DNA from: Metallosphaera tengchongensis
GTDB taxonomy: Archaea; Thermoproteota; Thermoprotei_A; Sulfolobales; Sulfolobaceae
Assembly (NCBI RefSeq): GCF_013343295.1
Contig: NZ_CP049074.1
Span: 725,501-789,500 of the forward strand
Reading direction: 5' to 3'
Length of the DNA: 64,000 nt
The position numbers and the translations under genes are program-made. Below the pieces are notes generated by a model. It saw nothing but the letters and a program-made list of their open reading frames with translations, did no database searches and was not told the DNA's origin. This document shows positions 48,078-57,944 of this stretch, piece by piece (the first letter of the stretch is position 1; every line of letters begins with the position of its first letter).

Positions 48078-49008
48078 CACCTTGGTTAGGACAATTAATT
48101 TGGTTCACTATCAGCAAACCAATTTCATGGGAAGACTACATGGAGGTGACATGCTCAAGTTCTTGGCGGACGCCGGAATGCTAGCCTCCATGAAGGTTGG
48201 AAAAGGTCTGGCAGTTCTAGCCTCTCTTGACGAAGTGTTGTTCAAGAGAGGGGCCAACCTGGGAGACATAGTCACTGTGGATGCGAGAGTGTTGTATATA
48301 GGTAAAACCTCAATGGAAGTTGAGATGATTGCCAGAAGGGGATCCGAAACGATAGTTACCGCTACCGGAACTTACGTTAAAGTAGACAACAAATTCAGAC
48401 CTGCTCCTGTTGGTGATATAGTTGTTCCAGAGACGGAGGAAGAGAGAGAAGCTGTGGCAAAAGCCATGAAAAGAAGAGAAGTCAAGGTCAACAAGTTGAA
48501 AAATAAGAACACAATGAGGATATGTTCAAATGATCCAACAAACTTCTTGAGACATAGGCTGAGCAACACAACCTTCGTTGGACCTACCATGACTTACGAT
48601 GGTAGCGTGGTATCAGCGGGAGCTCTTTTGAAGGCAATGGATGACTTAGGTGGAACTTTGGCATTGAGATATAATGGGATAGATCACTACTCCCCTAAAC
48701 AAGATGGAGTTGTGACTGTAGCTGTATCTGATATTTTCTTTTACTCGCCAATCAGGCTAGGGGACATCATTGAAATGAACGCTGGGTTAACTTTCGTGGG
48801 TAAGACCTCAATGGATATCTTAATTAACGTTAATAGGTTAAACATGGAAAACCAAGAATGTTCTCACGTTACAACAGCATACTTTTCGTACGTTAGAGTT
48901 GATCCTGAAGGTAGGAAAAAGGAAGTTCCAATCTACATCCCAGAAAACGAATACGAGGTTGAGCTGTGGAAAGAGTCAGCTAGAAGAAGAGGTGCTGTAT
49001 CTTCTTGA
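48061..49008 (+). CDS. Acyl-CoA thioesterase with tandem hotdog domains
   Basis: This 315-residue protein has two hotdog folds. The first (about 1-125) has MGRLHGGDMLKFLADAGMLAS and GDIVTVDARVLYIGKTSMEVEM. The second (about 165-300) has DGSVVSAGALLKAMDDLGGTLALR and GDIIEMNAGLTFVGKTSMDILI. Both helices carry the HGG/active Asp-type sites of the ACOT7/YciA group. It hydrolyses acyl-CoA thioesters. It overlaps the preceding gene in the same direction and the convergent MFS gene by 33 bp. The start is an in-frame TTG. Confidence 0.85.
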   Translation: MLRVSDTLVRTINLVHYQQTNFMGRLHGGDMLKFLADAGMLASMKVGKGLAVLASLDEVLFKRGANLGDIVTVDARVLYIGKTSMEVEMIARRGSETIVTATGTYVKVDNKFRPAPVGDIVVPETEEEREAVAKAMKRREVKVNKLKNKNTMRICSNDPTNFLRHRLSNTTFVGPTMTYDGSVVSAGALLKAMDDLGGTLALRYNGIDHYSPKQDGVVTVAVSDIFFYSPIRLGDIIEMNAGLTFVGKTSMDILINVNRLNMENQECSHVTTAYFSYVRVDPEGRKKEVPIYIPENEYEVELWKESARRRGAVSS

Positions 49009-50088
49009 AATGAAAGCGTACAAGGTTATGGTTGATAGTGAGAAGGAGTAGAAAGAAACTAGATAATCTAAGTTGAGATCGTTGCCAAAGAAGCTAACCG
49101 CGCTACTACCTGCTATATTTGCCATGTCTTCTACCGCATTGAATATCCCTATAATCGAACCCCTATTCTTCTTCAGCCCTCTGAAAATATAGGAAAAGAA
49201 CGAGATACTGAACACAGGATATATAGACCCAAAAGTTACGAAAAGAGGGATTTGCGACGTATTGGGCTCTATCCTTAGTTTAAGTAAAGCTGAAGTTAAG
49301 AGTACTATTAGCGCCCTCCCTGTTAATGATACATACATTAGGAAACTCTCCTTGCCATTAACTATTCTAGCTGAAATATAGTAAACTCCTTCATCAATAA
49401 GATATAATATAAAATAACTTAAATAGATAAAATATTTAGGATTTTTCAGATCATAGTTTAGAGGGACGTAAGCTGTAAAGAATATCTCTGCAGCGAAGTT
49501 AAATGACGCAAAAGAGATCAGCGCCTCTGACAACTCTTTGACGTTTTTGGTCCTTAGCCTCCTATCGAAATTAGGTTTTCCCGTTACTCCGCTAATGGAG
49601 AATAGAGTTAAAGGTAATGAAAAAATGGACAAAACAAGCGGGTACGTGTAACTGCTTTCGAAAATTGCTGAAATGCTTCCCGCAGCGTTTCCAATTAAGG
49701 TGAGTTGGGAGAGCCTTGAGTTCATTTTGGGAATCTCTTCAAAGCTATAATTTTCCAGAAGTATAAGCGAATAGAGCGGAGAGTTCAACGACGATGAGAA
49801 TCCTGCTAGAGAGTATCCCAAAAGGCTTTCCGTCAGATTTCCATTAAGGAGAATAGAGGAAATAAGTAGAAGGGAAGGTAATGTTACCCCGAATTCTACT
49901 CGCCTATAAGTTCTGTCCAACAGGTCCCCCCAGAAATAAGATCCTGCTCCGTTGGCCAAGTTATACAGTGTAGTAGCCAAACCCAAGAGAAATACCGACT
50001 TCGTTTGAGCGTAGAGAGTCACGGGATACCATATACCTATATATGTAGTGGTTGCCACTAACAGCGGTTGTGAGAGAAATTTCCTCAT
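48976..50088 (-). CDS. MFS-like transporter
   Basis: This 370-residue protein has about 10-11 membrane helices, beginning FLSQPLLVATTTYIGIWYP, with a motif-A-like turn GSYFWGDLLDRTYRRVEFGVTL (about 49-70). It is diverged and short for an MFS protein and could be a Sulfolobales-specific branch. The substrate is unknown. It is divergent from the ArsB/NhaD-type permease gene by 58 bp. Confidence 0.65.
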   Translation of the reverse strand: MRKFLSQPLLVATTTYIGIWYPVTLYAQTKSVFLLGLATTLYNLANGAGSYFWGDLLDRTYRRVEFGVTLPSLLLISSILLNGNLTESLLGYSLAGFSSSLNSPLYSLILLENYSFEEIPKMNSRLSQLTLIGNAAGSISAIFESSYTYPLVLSIFSLPLTLFSISGVTGKPNFDRRLRTKNVKELSEALISFASFNFAAEIFFTAYVPLNYDLKNPKYFIYLSYFILYLIDEGVYYISARIVNGKESFLMYVSLTGRALIVLLTSALLKLRIEPNTSQIPLFVTFGSIYPVFSISFFSYIFRGLKKNRGSIIGIFNAVEDMANIAGSSAVSFFGNDLNLDYLVSFYSFSLSTITLYAFISRRYSTSSSS

Positions 50089-50146
50089 CAGAGGTTAACG
50101 ATTATAATAAAAAGTCCTATAAATCAATCACCACATTGGGTATTTC

Positions 50147-51364
50147 ATGAACCTGGCAGCTATTGTCATAGCGTTGGTAACCTATGGGTTGATTGCAACT
50201 AGAGGAATATCAAAAATTCCCCCCTGGGCATCAATGTTTTTCGGAGGAGTAGCGATGATTGTAGCTGGGGTTATTACGCCCTCACAGGGCCTCTCGTCCA
50301 TAAACCTTGATGTGATACTCTTCCTGATAACATTATTCACTTTCGCCTCAGCCCTAGAGGTATCTGGTTTCTTAAGATATCTAGGTTTCTATATCGTGAA
50401 CAAATTCAAAACTCCTGCAAGAACGTTATTTGGTGTCCTACTATTTTCGGGTTTGCTGTCAAATTTGGTCACGAATGATGGGATTTCAGCGAGCTGGACT
50501 CCTGTAATACTCGAAAGCAGCAAAAAGCTCGGATTGGATGAAAGACCTTTCCTATACGCCTTAGCTTTTGGGGTTACCATAGGAAGCGTGATGTTGCCTA
50601 CCGGGAATCCCCAAAATTTGCTAATAGCCTTAGACGCCAATCTACGAAATCCTTTCCTTCTCTTCATTCGAGTCCTCGCAATACCCACTCTTATCAATCT
50701 CCTGGTGTCATTTCCGATCATACTTTTCATGTTTAGTGGGAAACTAAAGGGAGGTGACCCTGCACCCAAGGAAAGGGAGTCGCTAGAGGATCCAAGACTT
50801 GCCTATCTGGCTCTGGGGCTACTTACGGTGACGGTAGTGTTATTCTTCCTCTTGAGTTTTCTAGGAGAGGATATCCTGTTAGGCTCGCTGGCAACGTCTG
50901 CCCTGCTTCTTCTTATTACTAGTAAGAGGAGGGAAGTGTTGAGGAGAGTAGATTGGAGTACAATTCTTTTCTTTATAGGCCTCTTCATATTCACCGAGGG
51001 TTTAATTAAGGGAGGTATACTCAACCTGATTACGCAGTTCTTACCTTCACCCTCTTCCATATTGGCGATTATGTTAGTTAGCCTTATTCTTAGCCAGTTT
51101 CTTAGTAATGTTCCTCTCGTAGCTATTTACATACCCATAATGACAACAATGGGATCTGTAACGCCCACAGATTGGCTAGCTCTTGCGGCAGGAAGCACAA
51201 TAGCAGGAAACTTTACTTTAATAGGTGCAGCGAGCAACGTGATCATCTCGGAGTCATCGGAAAGTAGAGGGGGAAAAGGATTTGGATTTATAGAGTTTAT
51301 AAAATATTCTCTTCCAGTACTAATTGTAAATTTCTTGGTCTTATATCTATTTCTTAGGCTGTAA
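50147..51364 (+). CDS. ArsB/NhaD-type (SLC13-like) permease
   Basis: This 405-residue transporter has about 11 membrane helices. The ion-transporter family pattern is visible: INLDVILFLITLFTFASALEVSGF (about 49-72), the SNLVTNDGISASWTPVIL hairpin (about 104-121), GSVMLPTGNPQNLLIALDA (about 146-164), the second hairpin SQFLSNVPLVAIYIPI (about 324-339) and AAGSTIAGNFTLIGAASNVII (about 350-370). The substrate may be Na+/H+, arsenite or an organic anion. A TATA-like CTATAAAT at 50118-50125 fits a leaderless start. Confidence 0.85.
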   Translation: MNLAAIVIALVTYGLIATRGISKIPPWASMFFGGVAMIVAGVITPSQGLSSINLDVILFLITLFTFASALEVSGFLRYLGFYIVNKFKTPARTLFGVLLFSGLLSNLVTNDGISASWTPVILESSKKLGLDERPFLYALAFGVTIGSVMLPTGNPQNLLIALDANLRNPFLLFIRVLAIPTLINLLVSFPIILFMFSGKLKGGDPAPKERESLEDPRLAYLALGLLTVTVVLFFLLSFLGEDILLGSLATSALLLLITSKRREVLRRVDWSTILFFIGLFIFTEGLIKGGILNLITQFLPSPSSILAIMLVSLILSQFLSNVPLVAIYIPIMTTMGSVTPTDWLALAAGSTIAGNFTLIGAASNVIISESSESRGGKGFGFIEFIKYSLPVLIVNFLVLYLFLRL

Positions 51365-52483
51365 AGCTCTAGATACTGCTAGAAGCTGCATTTCGTTGGT
51401 GCCCTCTGCAATCTCCATTATTTTAGAGTCCCTGTATAGCCTCTCTACCTTAGACCCTCTATTAAGCCCGTGACCGCCAAATATATGTAGTGCTGTTCTA
51501 CTTACCTCTGCAGCAGTTACTGCTGCCATGTATTTAGCCATACTGGCCTCAGTTAAGGCCTCTTGACCCTTGTCCAACATGTAAGCTGCCCTCAAAGTCA
51601 TTAATCTTGAAGCCTCGACCTTGACTAGTGCGTCAGCTAGATTGAAGGATATCCATTCCTGTTCTAGGAGAGATTTACCAAACTGCTTTCTGCTAGCAGC
51701 CCTATTCACTGCGTCTTCAAGTGCTCCCCTTGCAATACCTACTGCTATACCTGCGTAACCATTCCTGCTAACCATGAGAGCCCTAATGGCACCTCTGAAA
51801 GCGTCCCCCTCTTTTCCTATTATGGAGTCCTTTGGGATTCTGGCGTTATTGAACTTCACATACGAAACCCCTGCTCCTCTTATCCCCATAAGATCCAACT
51901 TGTGGATCTCAACTCCAGGCGTCTTGCTATCAATTAGTAGCATCGATATTCCTTGCCTATCCCCTGGATTACCACTGGTTCTAGCTAGCACAACCATCTT
52001 GGTTGAGAACGACCCGGCGCTTGTGAAAATCTTTTCTCCGTTGAGGACCATTTCGTTACCCTCCAACTTAGCGTTGGTTTGAAGGGCTCCTAGATCCGAT
52101 CCCGCTCCAGGCTCCGTTAAGGCGACGGCGTAGATTTCCTTACCCTTTACACCGGCCTCAATCCAGCTCTGGGCTGAATCTCCTCCTACTGAGACAAGTA
52201 ATTGTAACGCGTTGAGTTGAGTGTGAAGGCTGTGAGAGGCCCCACCACTTTCAGTTCCCAACTCCTCCGTAGCTATGGCGAAGGCTACTTCCCCTAATTC
52301 TAGGCCTCCATACTTTGATGGGATCTTCATCCCTAGAAGTCCCATCTCTCCAAAGTCCTTTACTATCTTTTCCCCGCCCTCGTTTTTGTCATCCATGAAC
52401 TTGGCGTAATCCTTTACCACTTTCTGAACGTAATCCCTGACCTTCTCCTTATATTCGACTTGCTCCTTTGATAGTTCAAACAT
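51347..52483 (-). CDS. Acyl-CoA dehydrogenase
   Basis: This 378-residue FAD enzyme oxidises acyl-CoA to enoyl-CoA. Motifs are VALTEPGAGSDLGALQT (about 117-133), LNGEKIFTSAGSFSTKMVVLART (about 145-167), RKQFGKSLLEQEWISFNLAD (about 271-290) and the C-terminal YRDSKIMEIAEGTNEMQLL (about 350-368), where the catalytic Glu of the AEGT motif is present. Length and motifs are normal. No electron-transfer flavoprotein genes are adjacent. Confidence 0.92.
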   Translation of the reverse strand: MFELSKEQVEYKEKVRDYVQKVVKDYAKFMDDKNEGGEKIVKDFGEMGLLGMKIPSKYGGLELGEVAFAIATEELGTESGGASHSLHTQLNALQLLVSVGGDSAQSWIEAGVKGKEIYAVALTEPGAGSDLGALQTNAKLEGNEMVLNGEKIFTSAGSFSTKMVVLARTSGNPGDRQGISMLLIDSKTPGVEIHKLDLMGIRGAGVSYVKFNNARIPKDSIIGKEGDAFRGAIRALMVSRNGYAGIAVGIARGALEDAVNRAASRKQFGKSLLEQEWISFNLADALVKVEASRLMTLRAAYMLDKGQEALTEASMAKYMAAVTAAEVSRTALHIFGGHGLNRGSKVERLYRDSKIMEIAEGTNEMQLLAVSRALQPKK

Positions 52484-52527
52484 AGCTTATCGGCAAGTGT
52501 AAGATATAAATGATATTAAACTTTACC

Positions 52528-54366
52528 TTATTTCAGGTCCAGGTTCGTGTTAAAATTATTGACATGGATGAAAATTCCCTTGGACACTGAACTGATCAGT
52601 TGGTTAAAAGAAGGCTGATAAGGGTGCCCTGTATCAATTACAATCAAACTGGATATTTTACCTATTTTAAGGGCCAGCTCTGATAACTCTGCCCTTAAAT
52701 TCCCCCTAAGTGGGACATTAGCCTTTCCGTCCGAGATCAGGAAAACGATTGGAATCAAGAAATTCCTTGAACCCCTTTCTCTGTTTATAATAGACGTTGC
52801 TAAGGCTAAGGCACTTGACAGGGGGGTCTTCCCCTTAGGGGCTATATTATCAATTTGGCTATTTATCTTAGCAAAATTACGAGTGAACGGAACGACATAT
52901 TTTGCATGTCTATCTGAAAAAACAATTAAGCCGACCTTGCTCCTAACCTGATATGCTCTCTTCAGTAACCCTTTCACGATGCCTTTGGCTACTCCGATTC
53001 TTTTTGAGAAATCCATAGATTTACTTGCATCCAATAGGATCAAGATTGGTAACGACCCCTTTGTCCAAGCGCTCTTCAGTGCTAGGTCTTCCACATCCAA
53101 CCGTCTATTTCCATGAATGCACATATTTACAAGTGAACTATAGAGGTCAAGCTGCTTGCCCTTTCCTTCCAATCTGCCAAAGATTGTTTCAAATAGCCCT
53201 ATTCTTCCATACCCCATTCCTGGCTTGTTGTATTTGGGCAAGTCCACTTCCATAGGTTCAACATTATAACTCTTGGAATTTCTTCCCTGAAGGGTGTTAT
53301 CCTGAGGTCCTGGTTGACTTTTTCCTGATTCTTGGTCATTATTATTCTCTTGACGATTACTATCTCCAGTCTGTGGGGTAGTGGCATTGAATATCTGGCT
53401 TGGGTCGCTTACCCTGTGTCGAAGAGCTAGATCTAAAGCCTCTTTAATGTCGTCTTGATTTACTTTAGTTCTTCCATCCAGGGCTGCGAGGGTCTTGGCG
53501 ACCTTTACAGCAGAGATCATAGCTCTCGTACTAACAGATAGGGACAGAATAGTAGACGCAAGGAAATTCATTAAGCCATCGTCAATCTCCACGTGTGGTA
53601 GAAGCTTGGCTGCCCTTTCTATGGTTTCCCTGAGCCTGATCTCTGGGCCATCATATTCTCTGATAAACTTGTCTGGATCCATTTCAAACTGCTCAACCTT
53701 CTTAACTATCTCCACAAGCTCGTGAGAATCCTTAGGATACTCTGCGTCCACAGAAATGGCAAATCTATCCAAAAGTTGCGGGCGGAGTTCTCCCTCCTCT
53801 GGATTCATTGTACCTATTAAAATGAAATCTGAAGGGTGAGTTACAGATATTCCCTCTCTTTCCACCACATTGACCTTAGAGGACGCCGAGTCCAGAATAG
53901 CGTTTACTATCTCATCGGGAAGTAGGTTAACTTCATCTATGTAAAGAATGCCCCGATTGGCCTCAGCTAGTATTCCAGGTTCAAGAGCTCTATCTCCCTC
54001 TTTTAGAACTTTCTTTATATCTAGAGAACCGACAACTCGATCTAGGGTTGCACTTACTGGTAATTCTACAATTCTCTTTTTTCTTTTTAAAGTAGGTAAA
54101 ACTTCCCCTGAGTCCACACGTGCCTTGCATGAGGAGCACATCTTAGACCTATCGTGTGGGTCACATGAGAACGGACAATCAGCAACGACTTCGATTTCGG
54201 ACAACAGGTTAGCCAAAGCTCTCACTGCTGTCGATTTAGCCACTCCCTTAGGTCCTCTTATTAAGACTCCGTTCACTGTGGGGTTCGCCGCAACTATGAG
54301 GAGTGCTTTCTTAAACTTCTCTTGCCCTACAATTGCGCTAAACGGCATCACTTTTCTCTGGGTCAT
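52528..54366 (-). CDS. Magnesium/cobalt chelatase ATPase with VWA domain (ChlI-ChlD type fusion)
   Basis: This 612-residue AAA+ protein has Walker A IRGPKGVAKSTAVRAL (about 36-51), a Cys cluster CPFSCDPHDRSKMCSSC (about 66-82), Walker B GILYIDEVNLLPD (about 146-158), a flexible Gln/Asn/Ser-rich linker (about 330-365) and a VWA domain with MIDAS-type LDASKSMDFS (about 443-452) and a downstream LISDGKANVP. It fuses the I and D chelatase subunits. It overlaps cobN by 4 bp, forming a chelatase operon that inserts cobalt (or magnesium) into a corrin or porphyrin; the cobalamin context favours cobalt. Confidence 0.9.
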   Translation of the reverse strand: MTQRKVMPFSAIVGQEKFKKALLIVAANPTVNGVLIRGPKGVAKSTAVRALANLLSEIEVVADCPFSCDPHDRSKMCSSCKARVDSGEVLPTLKRKKRIVELPVSATLDRVVGSLDIKKVLKEGDRALEPGILAEANRGILYIDEVNLLPDEIVNAILDSASSKVNVVEREGISVTHPSDFILIGTMNPEEGELRPQLLDRFAISVDAEYPKDSHELVEIVKKVEQFEMDPDKFIREYDGPEIRLRETIERAAKLLPHVEIDDGLMNFLASTILSLSVSTRAMISAVKVAKTLAALDGRTKVNQDDIKEALDLALRHRVSDPSQIFNATTPQTGDSNRQENNNDQESGKSQPGPQDNTLQGRNSKSYNVEPMEVDLPKYNKPGMGYGRIGLFETIFGRLEGKGKQLDLYSSLVNMCIHGNRRLDVEDLALKSAWTKGSLPILILLDASKSMDFSKRIGVAKGIVKGLLKRAYQVRSKVGLIVFSDRHAKYVVPFTRNFAKINSQIDNIAPKGKTPLSSALALATSIINRERGSRNFLIPIVFLISDGKANVPLRGNLRAELSELALKIGKISSLIVIDTGHPYQPSFNQLISSVSKGIFIHVNNFNTNLDLK

Positions 54367-57300
54367 TCTAGCTCCCCCTCTATCTCTGAATAGCTCTCCA
54401 TCAATTTCTCCTCTATCTCCTTTGGAGGATTCCAGATCCCTCGCTTCCGTGCCTCTATTAACCTCCTTATTATCTCCTCTAAGGCATAAGGATTGGTCTC
54501 AGAGAACCATCTCTTCATATCGTTGTTGAGGACTATCTTAGTAGCTACATTATTGAAAATGCTATCGTTTACGAGCCTGGTAGTGGCAGCCCAACCATAG
54601 AGGTGTTCTACCTTTTTGAGTATCTCAGTAGCCCCTCTGTACCCGAATTTCATCTGTGAATGTAACCACGTATCGTTAAGTAACTTCCCTATGCTGACCC
54701 TTTCTATTTCCTCCCTAAACAGTCTCAGCTGTGGTTTTGATGGATTAGAAGTGTCCTCATACATTAGAGCAGGGTCTCTACCAATTTTTTTACACGCCAG
54801 ATATAAACCGCCCACGTAGCTGTAGTTGCAACTATCGTCTAAAACATCTATTTCATCTATCTCTCTTTTATGGATGATGATGTCCAGTTTCTCAGCAGCT
54901 TTCCTAAGAGACTCAGGAGACCTTAGGCCAAACTTACCCTTCCCGTAAGCGTATCCTACCCAATCAATATATATTTCTCCCAGGTCAGCTTCTCTCTCCC
55001 AAGTACTGGCTTCAATTGCGTGACTCACTCCCGATCCGTAAGCCCCAGGCTTAGCGGAGAACACGTGATGTTCCAAGGAGTTGGAACGAACGTAGTTTAA
55101 GCTTTCGCTTTCGTTTAGTTTAGCAACTTGGTTAATTCCGTCATCCAGAAGTTCTACGATATTCATTAAATTGTCCCTGACTATACCGCTGACGTTAACT
55201 ATGACATCTATTCTCGGTCTATGAAGTTCTTCAAGAGGGATAGGCTTAACCCCCAAGACCTTTTTAGTGACCGGATGCCAAACTGGAGTCACTCCAACAG
55301 TTCTCATGATCTGGGCCACAAGCTCCCCGTCCGATCTAAAGACGTCAGTGGACCAGAGAATGAATCCGATTGCCCTAGGGTATCTCCTGTTCTTCTTGTA
55401 ATAGTTGTCTATCAGTTTCTCCGCCATGATGGAGCCTATCTGCCACGCTGATTGAGTAGGGATTTTCCAGAGATCAACGGAGTAAAAGTTTCTACCTGTA
55501 GGTAATACGTCATATCTCCCTCTCGTGATCGATCCAGAGGGACCAGGTTCCACGAAGTTGCCCTTCAATGACCCAAGAAGACTCTCTTTTTCCATGTGGA
55601 CAGATTCTAGCACTTTGGTAAGAACGTAGCTTTCTCTCTCAGGTAACTTGGACTGCCCATTCAGAGCGTTAATTACTATTTCCTTCGCTTTCTCCCTTCC
55701 AAACTTCTTTACGAGGGAATCCTCCTCAAAGCGCGTCGCAGTTAGAACGTATTCTGCTAGATCCTCCTCTGAAGGGACGTCGCCGAATACGTGAAGTCCC
55801 TTTGAAATTGTGGAGTCTTTGAATAAGTTCAACCTATGCTCTATTTCATGGGTCGCCTTATCTGGTTCGGTAAAGTCGATGGTTAGGCCAATCTTCTCTG
55901 ACGTTTCCTTTATCTTCGCTAGCACGAGTTTCTGACGCTGATCATTCCCAGCTTTTTCGGCTTCCTCGTACTCCTCAATCATGTCCTCTAGTTTCCTAGC
56001 TTCCTCCGGTATCTCATCGAAAAGAGTAGGGGGAGATAAATGGTCAAGGAGAACCGCGTAGCTACGTCTCTTGGCAGTGACCCCTTCACCAGGCACATTC
56101 ATAGCGTAAATGTAGAAGTGAGGCGTCTCTGCAACGGAAATCTGAGGGAAGCAGGAAGCGGAGAGCCCCACGCCCTTTCCTGGAGTAAACTCCAGTGTAC
56201 CATGGGTTCCCACATGAATTATTGCATCAGCTTTAAACTCGCTTGAAATCCACCTATAGAAAGCTAGCCAATAGTGGGGTACAGGTAGATCCGAGTTATG
56301 AATTAACCTAATAGCGTTCTCGTCATCTTGCCATGTAACTCTCTTGGGTTGAACCCCGACGAAAACGTTCCCAAAAAATAGTCCTGGTATTACGAATTTT
56401 GTCCCGTCGAACATGTACTCCCTCTGACCAGGAGTGGGTAGTCCCCAAGTTTCCTGGACCTTATCCCTCGCGTCGTCCGGTAGGGACTTGAAGAACTCCA
56501 TATATTTCTCGTAACTTAGGTAACCTGTTACACCTCCAGCTCTAGATATGTCCTCCAATGAGTTCCATCTAGTCTCAGGGAAGGCTCTCCTTGATATTAT
56601 CTTCTTTATCAGATGCTCCCCGCTCAACGGTTCATTAGAAACGTTATAGCCGTCCATCTTCAATAGGTGTAGTATTTCTGTTGTTGTCTGTAACGTATCA
56701 AGCCCTGTTGCAGTGCCTATGTTGGCTTCTAGGTCCTTATAGGCTGAAGCACTATGCAATATTATGGCGATCTTTTTCTCAGAATTGGGTTTATACCTCA
56801 GGTTGACCCATGAATTTACTCTACTTACCAAGTAGTCCACTTGGCTTCGAATGGGAACCAGGACTCTATAGGTGTAGTCACCTTCTTTGACTTTCTTAAT
56901 GGTTCCTACAATAATTGGCTCTATAGTCCCATTGAGCTCAGGCATCATAACACTCATCATGACACCTATTGGGTCAAGTCCCTTCGACCCTTTCCACTCC
57001 TCCTCAGTCCTATAATAATCAATCAGCCCTTGGAAAATTGGAACGTTGAGCTTGACGAGAGTCTGATTGTCCCAGTTCTTGATAAGGGAGAACGAGAGCA
57101 GGCTTATTACTGCATCTACCAAGCTCTTACCGTTCTTCATGAAATATCTCTGAATGGCATCCTCGTTGCTCTCCATTCCCCTTTCCTTACTTCCGAATCC
57201 TTGAACAAAGACTGGGATAGGCGTCAGACCCTTTTCCTCAAGCCTCTTTACGACGTAGTCCACAAGTTCTAGATCTCTATCAGCCCACGCTGTCCTATAG

Positions 57301-57821
57301 AAAAGTATACCTACCCTCCTTCCCGTGTCACCGACTAAACTTAGATACTTCTCTACATCGGTCTCCACTGAATCCAGGGATGGATGATATATCCCTGAAA
57401 AGGGCATTGGAAGAGGGTCTCTGTAAGATATGTCGTTGAACTTTAGCGAAAGAAGATAAAGCATCAGTTGCCTTATATTGTAATTTCCTCCATAGGAATA
57501 GTAGAGTGAAATTTTTTCTAAGGCCCTAGCTGGAGCTTTATTGTAGTTACTCAACGCCGGATCGATCACAACCACTATTTCCTTTCTTTGAAGGATAGGG
57601 GATATCTTGTCCATTATTTCCTGATATAGCTGTTCGCTGGAGAAATGATGGATGAAAACTACGTCTGCCTTCTCTAGATCGGAGATAAATTTTTGATCGA
57701 TTGGATCCAATCTGGGGTACTTAATTGATAGCTCTATACCCAGCTCCTTTGCCTCTCTAACGAAAGTCCTTATTACTGAACCGTTCCATCCTATAAGAAT
57801 GGCTAACTTCCCGACAACCAT
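54363..57821 (-). CDS. cobN: Cobaltochelatase large subunit
   Basis: This very large protein (about 1152 residues) is the metal- and ring-binding subunit of an aerobic-type (CobN/ChlH) chelatase. Landmarks are GILFYRTAWADRDLELVDYV near 170, VHVGTHGTLEFTPGKGVGLS (HGTxEwxPGK motif, about 540-560), the VDLWKIPTQSAWQIG segment near 790, SSDGELVAQ-like FRSDGELVAQIMRTVGVTPVW near 830 and the C-terminal AGHGMFDYFYG-equivalent region in diverged form. The ATG at 57821 is preferred to a TTG at 57827. It shares the 57,828-57,944 promoter region with pibD. Confidence 0.9.
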   Translation of the reverse strand: MVVGKLAILIGWNGSVIRTFVREAKELGIELSIKYPRLDPIDQKFISDLEKADVVFIHHFSSEQLYQEIMDKISPILQRKEIVVVIDPALSNYNKAPARALEKISLYYSYGGNYNIRQLMLYLLSLKFNDISYRDPLPMPFSGIYHPSLDSVETDVEKYLSLVGDTGRRVGILFYRTAWADRDLELVDYVVKRLEEKGLTPIPVFVQGFGSKERGMESNEDAIQRYFMKNGKSLVDAVISLLSFSLIKNWDNQTLVKLNVPIFQGLIDYYRTEEEWKGSKGLDPIGVMMSVMMPELNGTIEPIIVGTIKKVKEGDYTYRVLVPIRSQVDYLVSRVNSWVNLRYKPNSEKKIAIILHSASAYKDLEANIGTATGLDTLQTTTEILHLLKMDGYNVSNEPLSGEHLIKKIISRRAFPETRWNSLEDISRAGGVTGYLSYEKYMEFFKSLPDDARDKVQETWGLPTPGQREYMFDGTKFVIPGLFFGNVFVGVQPKRVTWQDDENAIRLIHNSDLPVPHYWLAFYRWISSEFKADAIIHVGTHGTLEFTPGKGVGLSASCFPQISVAETPHFYIYAMNVPGEGVTAKRRSYAVLLDHLSPPTLFDEIPEEARKLEDMIEEYEEAEKAGNDQRQKLVLAKIKETSEKIGLTIDFTEPDKATHEIEHRLNLFKDSTISKGLHVFGDVPSEEDLAEYVLTATRFEEDSLVKKFGREKAKEIVINALNGQSKLPERESYVLTKVLESVHMEKESLLGSLKGNFVEPGPSGSITRGRYDVLPTGRNFYSVDLWKIPTQSAWQIGSIMAEKLIDNYYKKNRRYPRAIGFILWSTDVFRSDGELVAQIMRTVGVTPVWHPVTKKVLGVKPIPLEELHRPRIDVIVNVSGIVRDNLMNIVELLDDGINQVAKLNESESLNYVRSNSLEHHVFSAKPGAYGSGVSHAIEASTWEREADLGEIYIDWVGYAYGKGKFGLRSPESLRKAAEKLDIIIHKREIDEIDVLDDSCNYSYVGGLYLACKKIGRDPALMYEDTSNPSKPQLRLFREEIERVSIGKLLNDTWLHSQMKFGYRGATEILKKVEHLYGWAATTRLVNDSIFNNVATKIVLNNDMKRWFSETNPYALEEIIRRLIEARKRGIWNPPKEIEEKLMESYSEIEGELE

Positions 57822-57859
57822 TTCCAATCCTGGTTAGCCTATCCATGTGTCTTGGAAAA

Positions 57860-57867
57860 CTTTAAAT
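57860..57867. promoter_or_regulatory. Bidirectional TATA element between cobN and pibD
   Basis: CTTTAAAT (ATTTAAAG on the minus strand) is centred about 26 bp from both 57890 (plus) and 57838 (minus). This predicts a 55-nt leader for pibD and a 17-nt leader for cobN. GGAAAA before it on the plus strand is a good BRE. Confidence 0.45.
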
Positions 57868-57889
57868 CTTGTCTCATAACCATATCTTG

Positions 57890-57944
57890 GGTATCTAGCC
57901 CCAGACGCCCCCGAAGAGGGAGGGAATGAAGAGGGTTTCCTGCC
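57890..57944 (+). promoter_or_regulatory. G+C-rich structured leader of pibD
   Basis: The predicted 55-nt leader is much richer in G+C than its surroundings. It can form AGGGAA/TTTCCT (6 bp, with one G-T) and, alternatively, CCCC/AGGG pairings that share bases. It resembles no riboswitch I know; no cobalamin box is seen. Long leaders are unusual beside so many leaderless genes. Confidence 0.3.

Noticed and set aside
57828-57944. Cobalamin riboswitch between cobN and pibD
   Set aside because: No conserved B12-box sequence or multi-helix core is visible; the leader is too short and faces pibD, not cobN.
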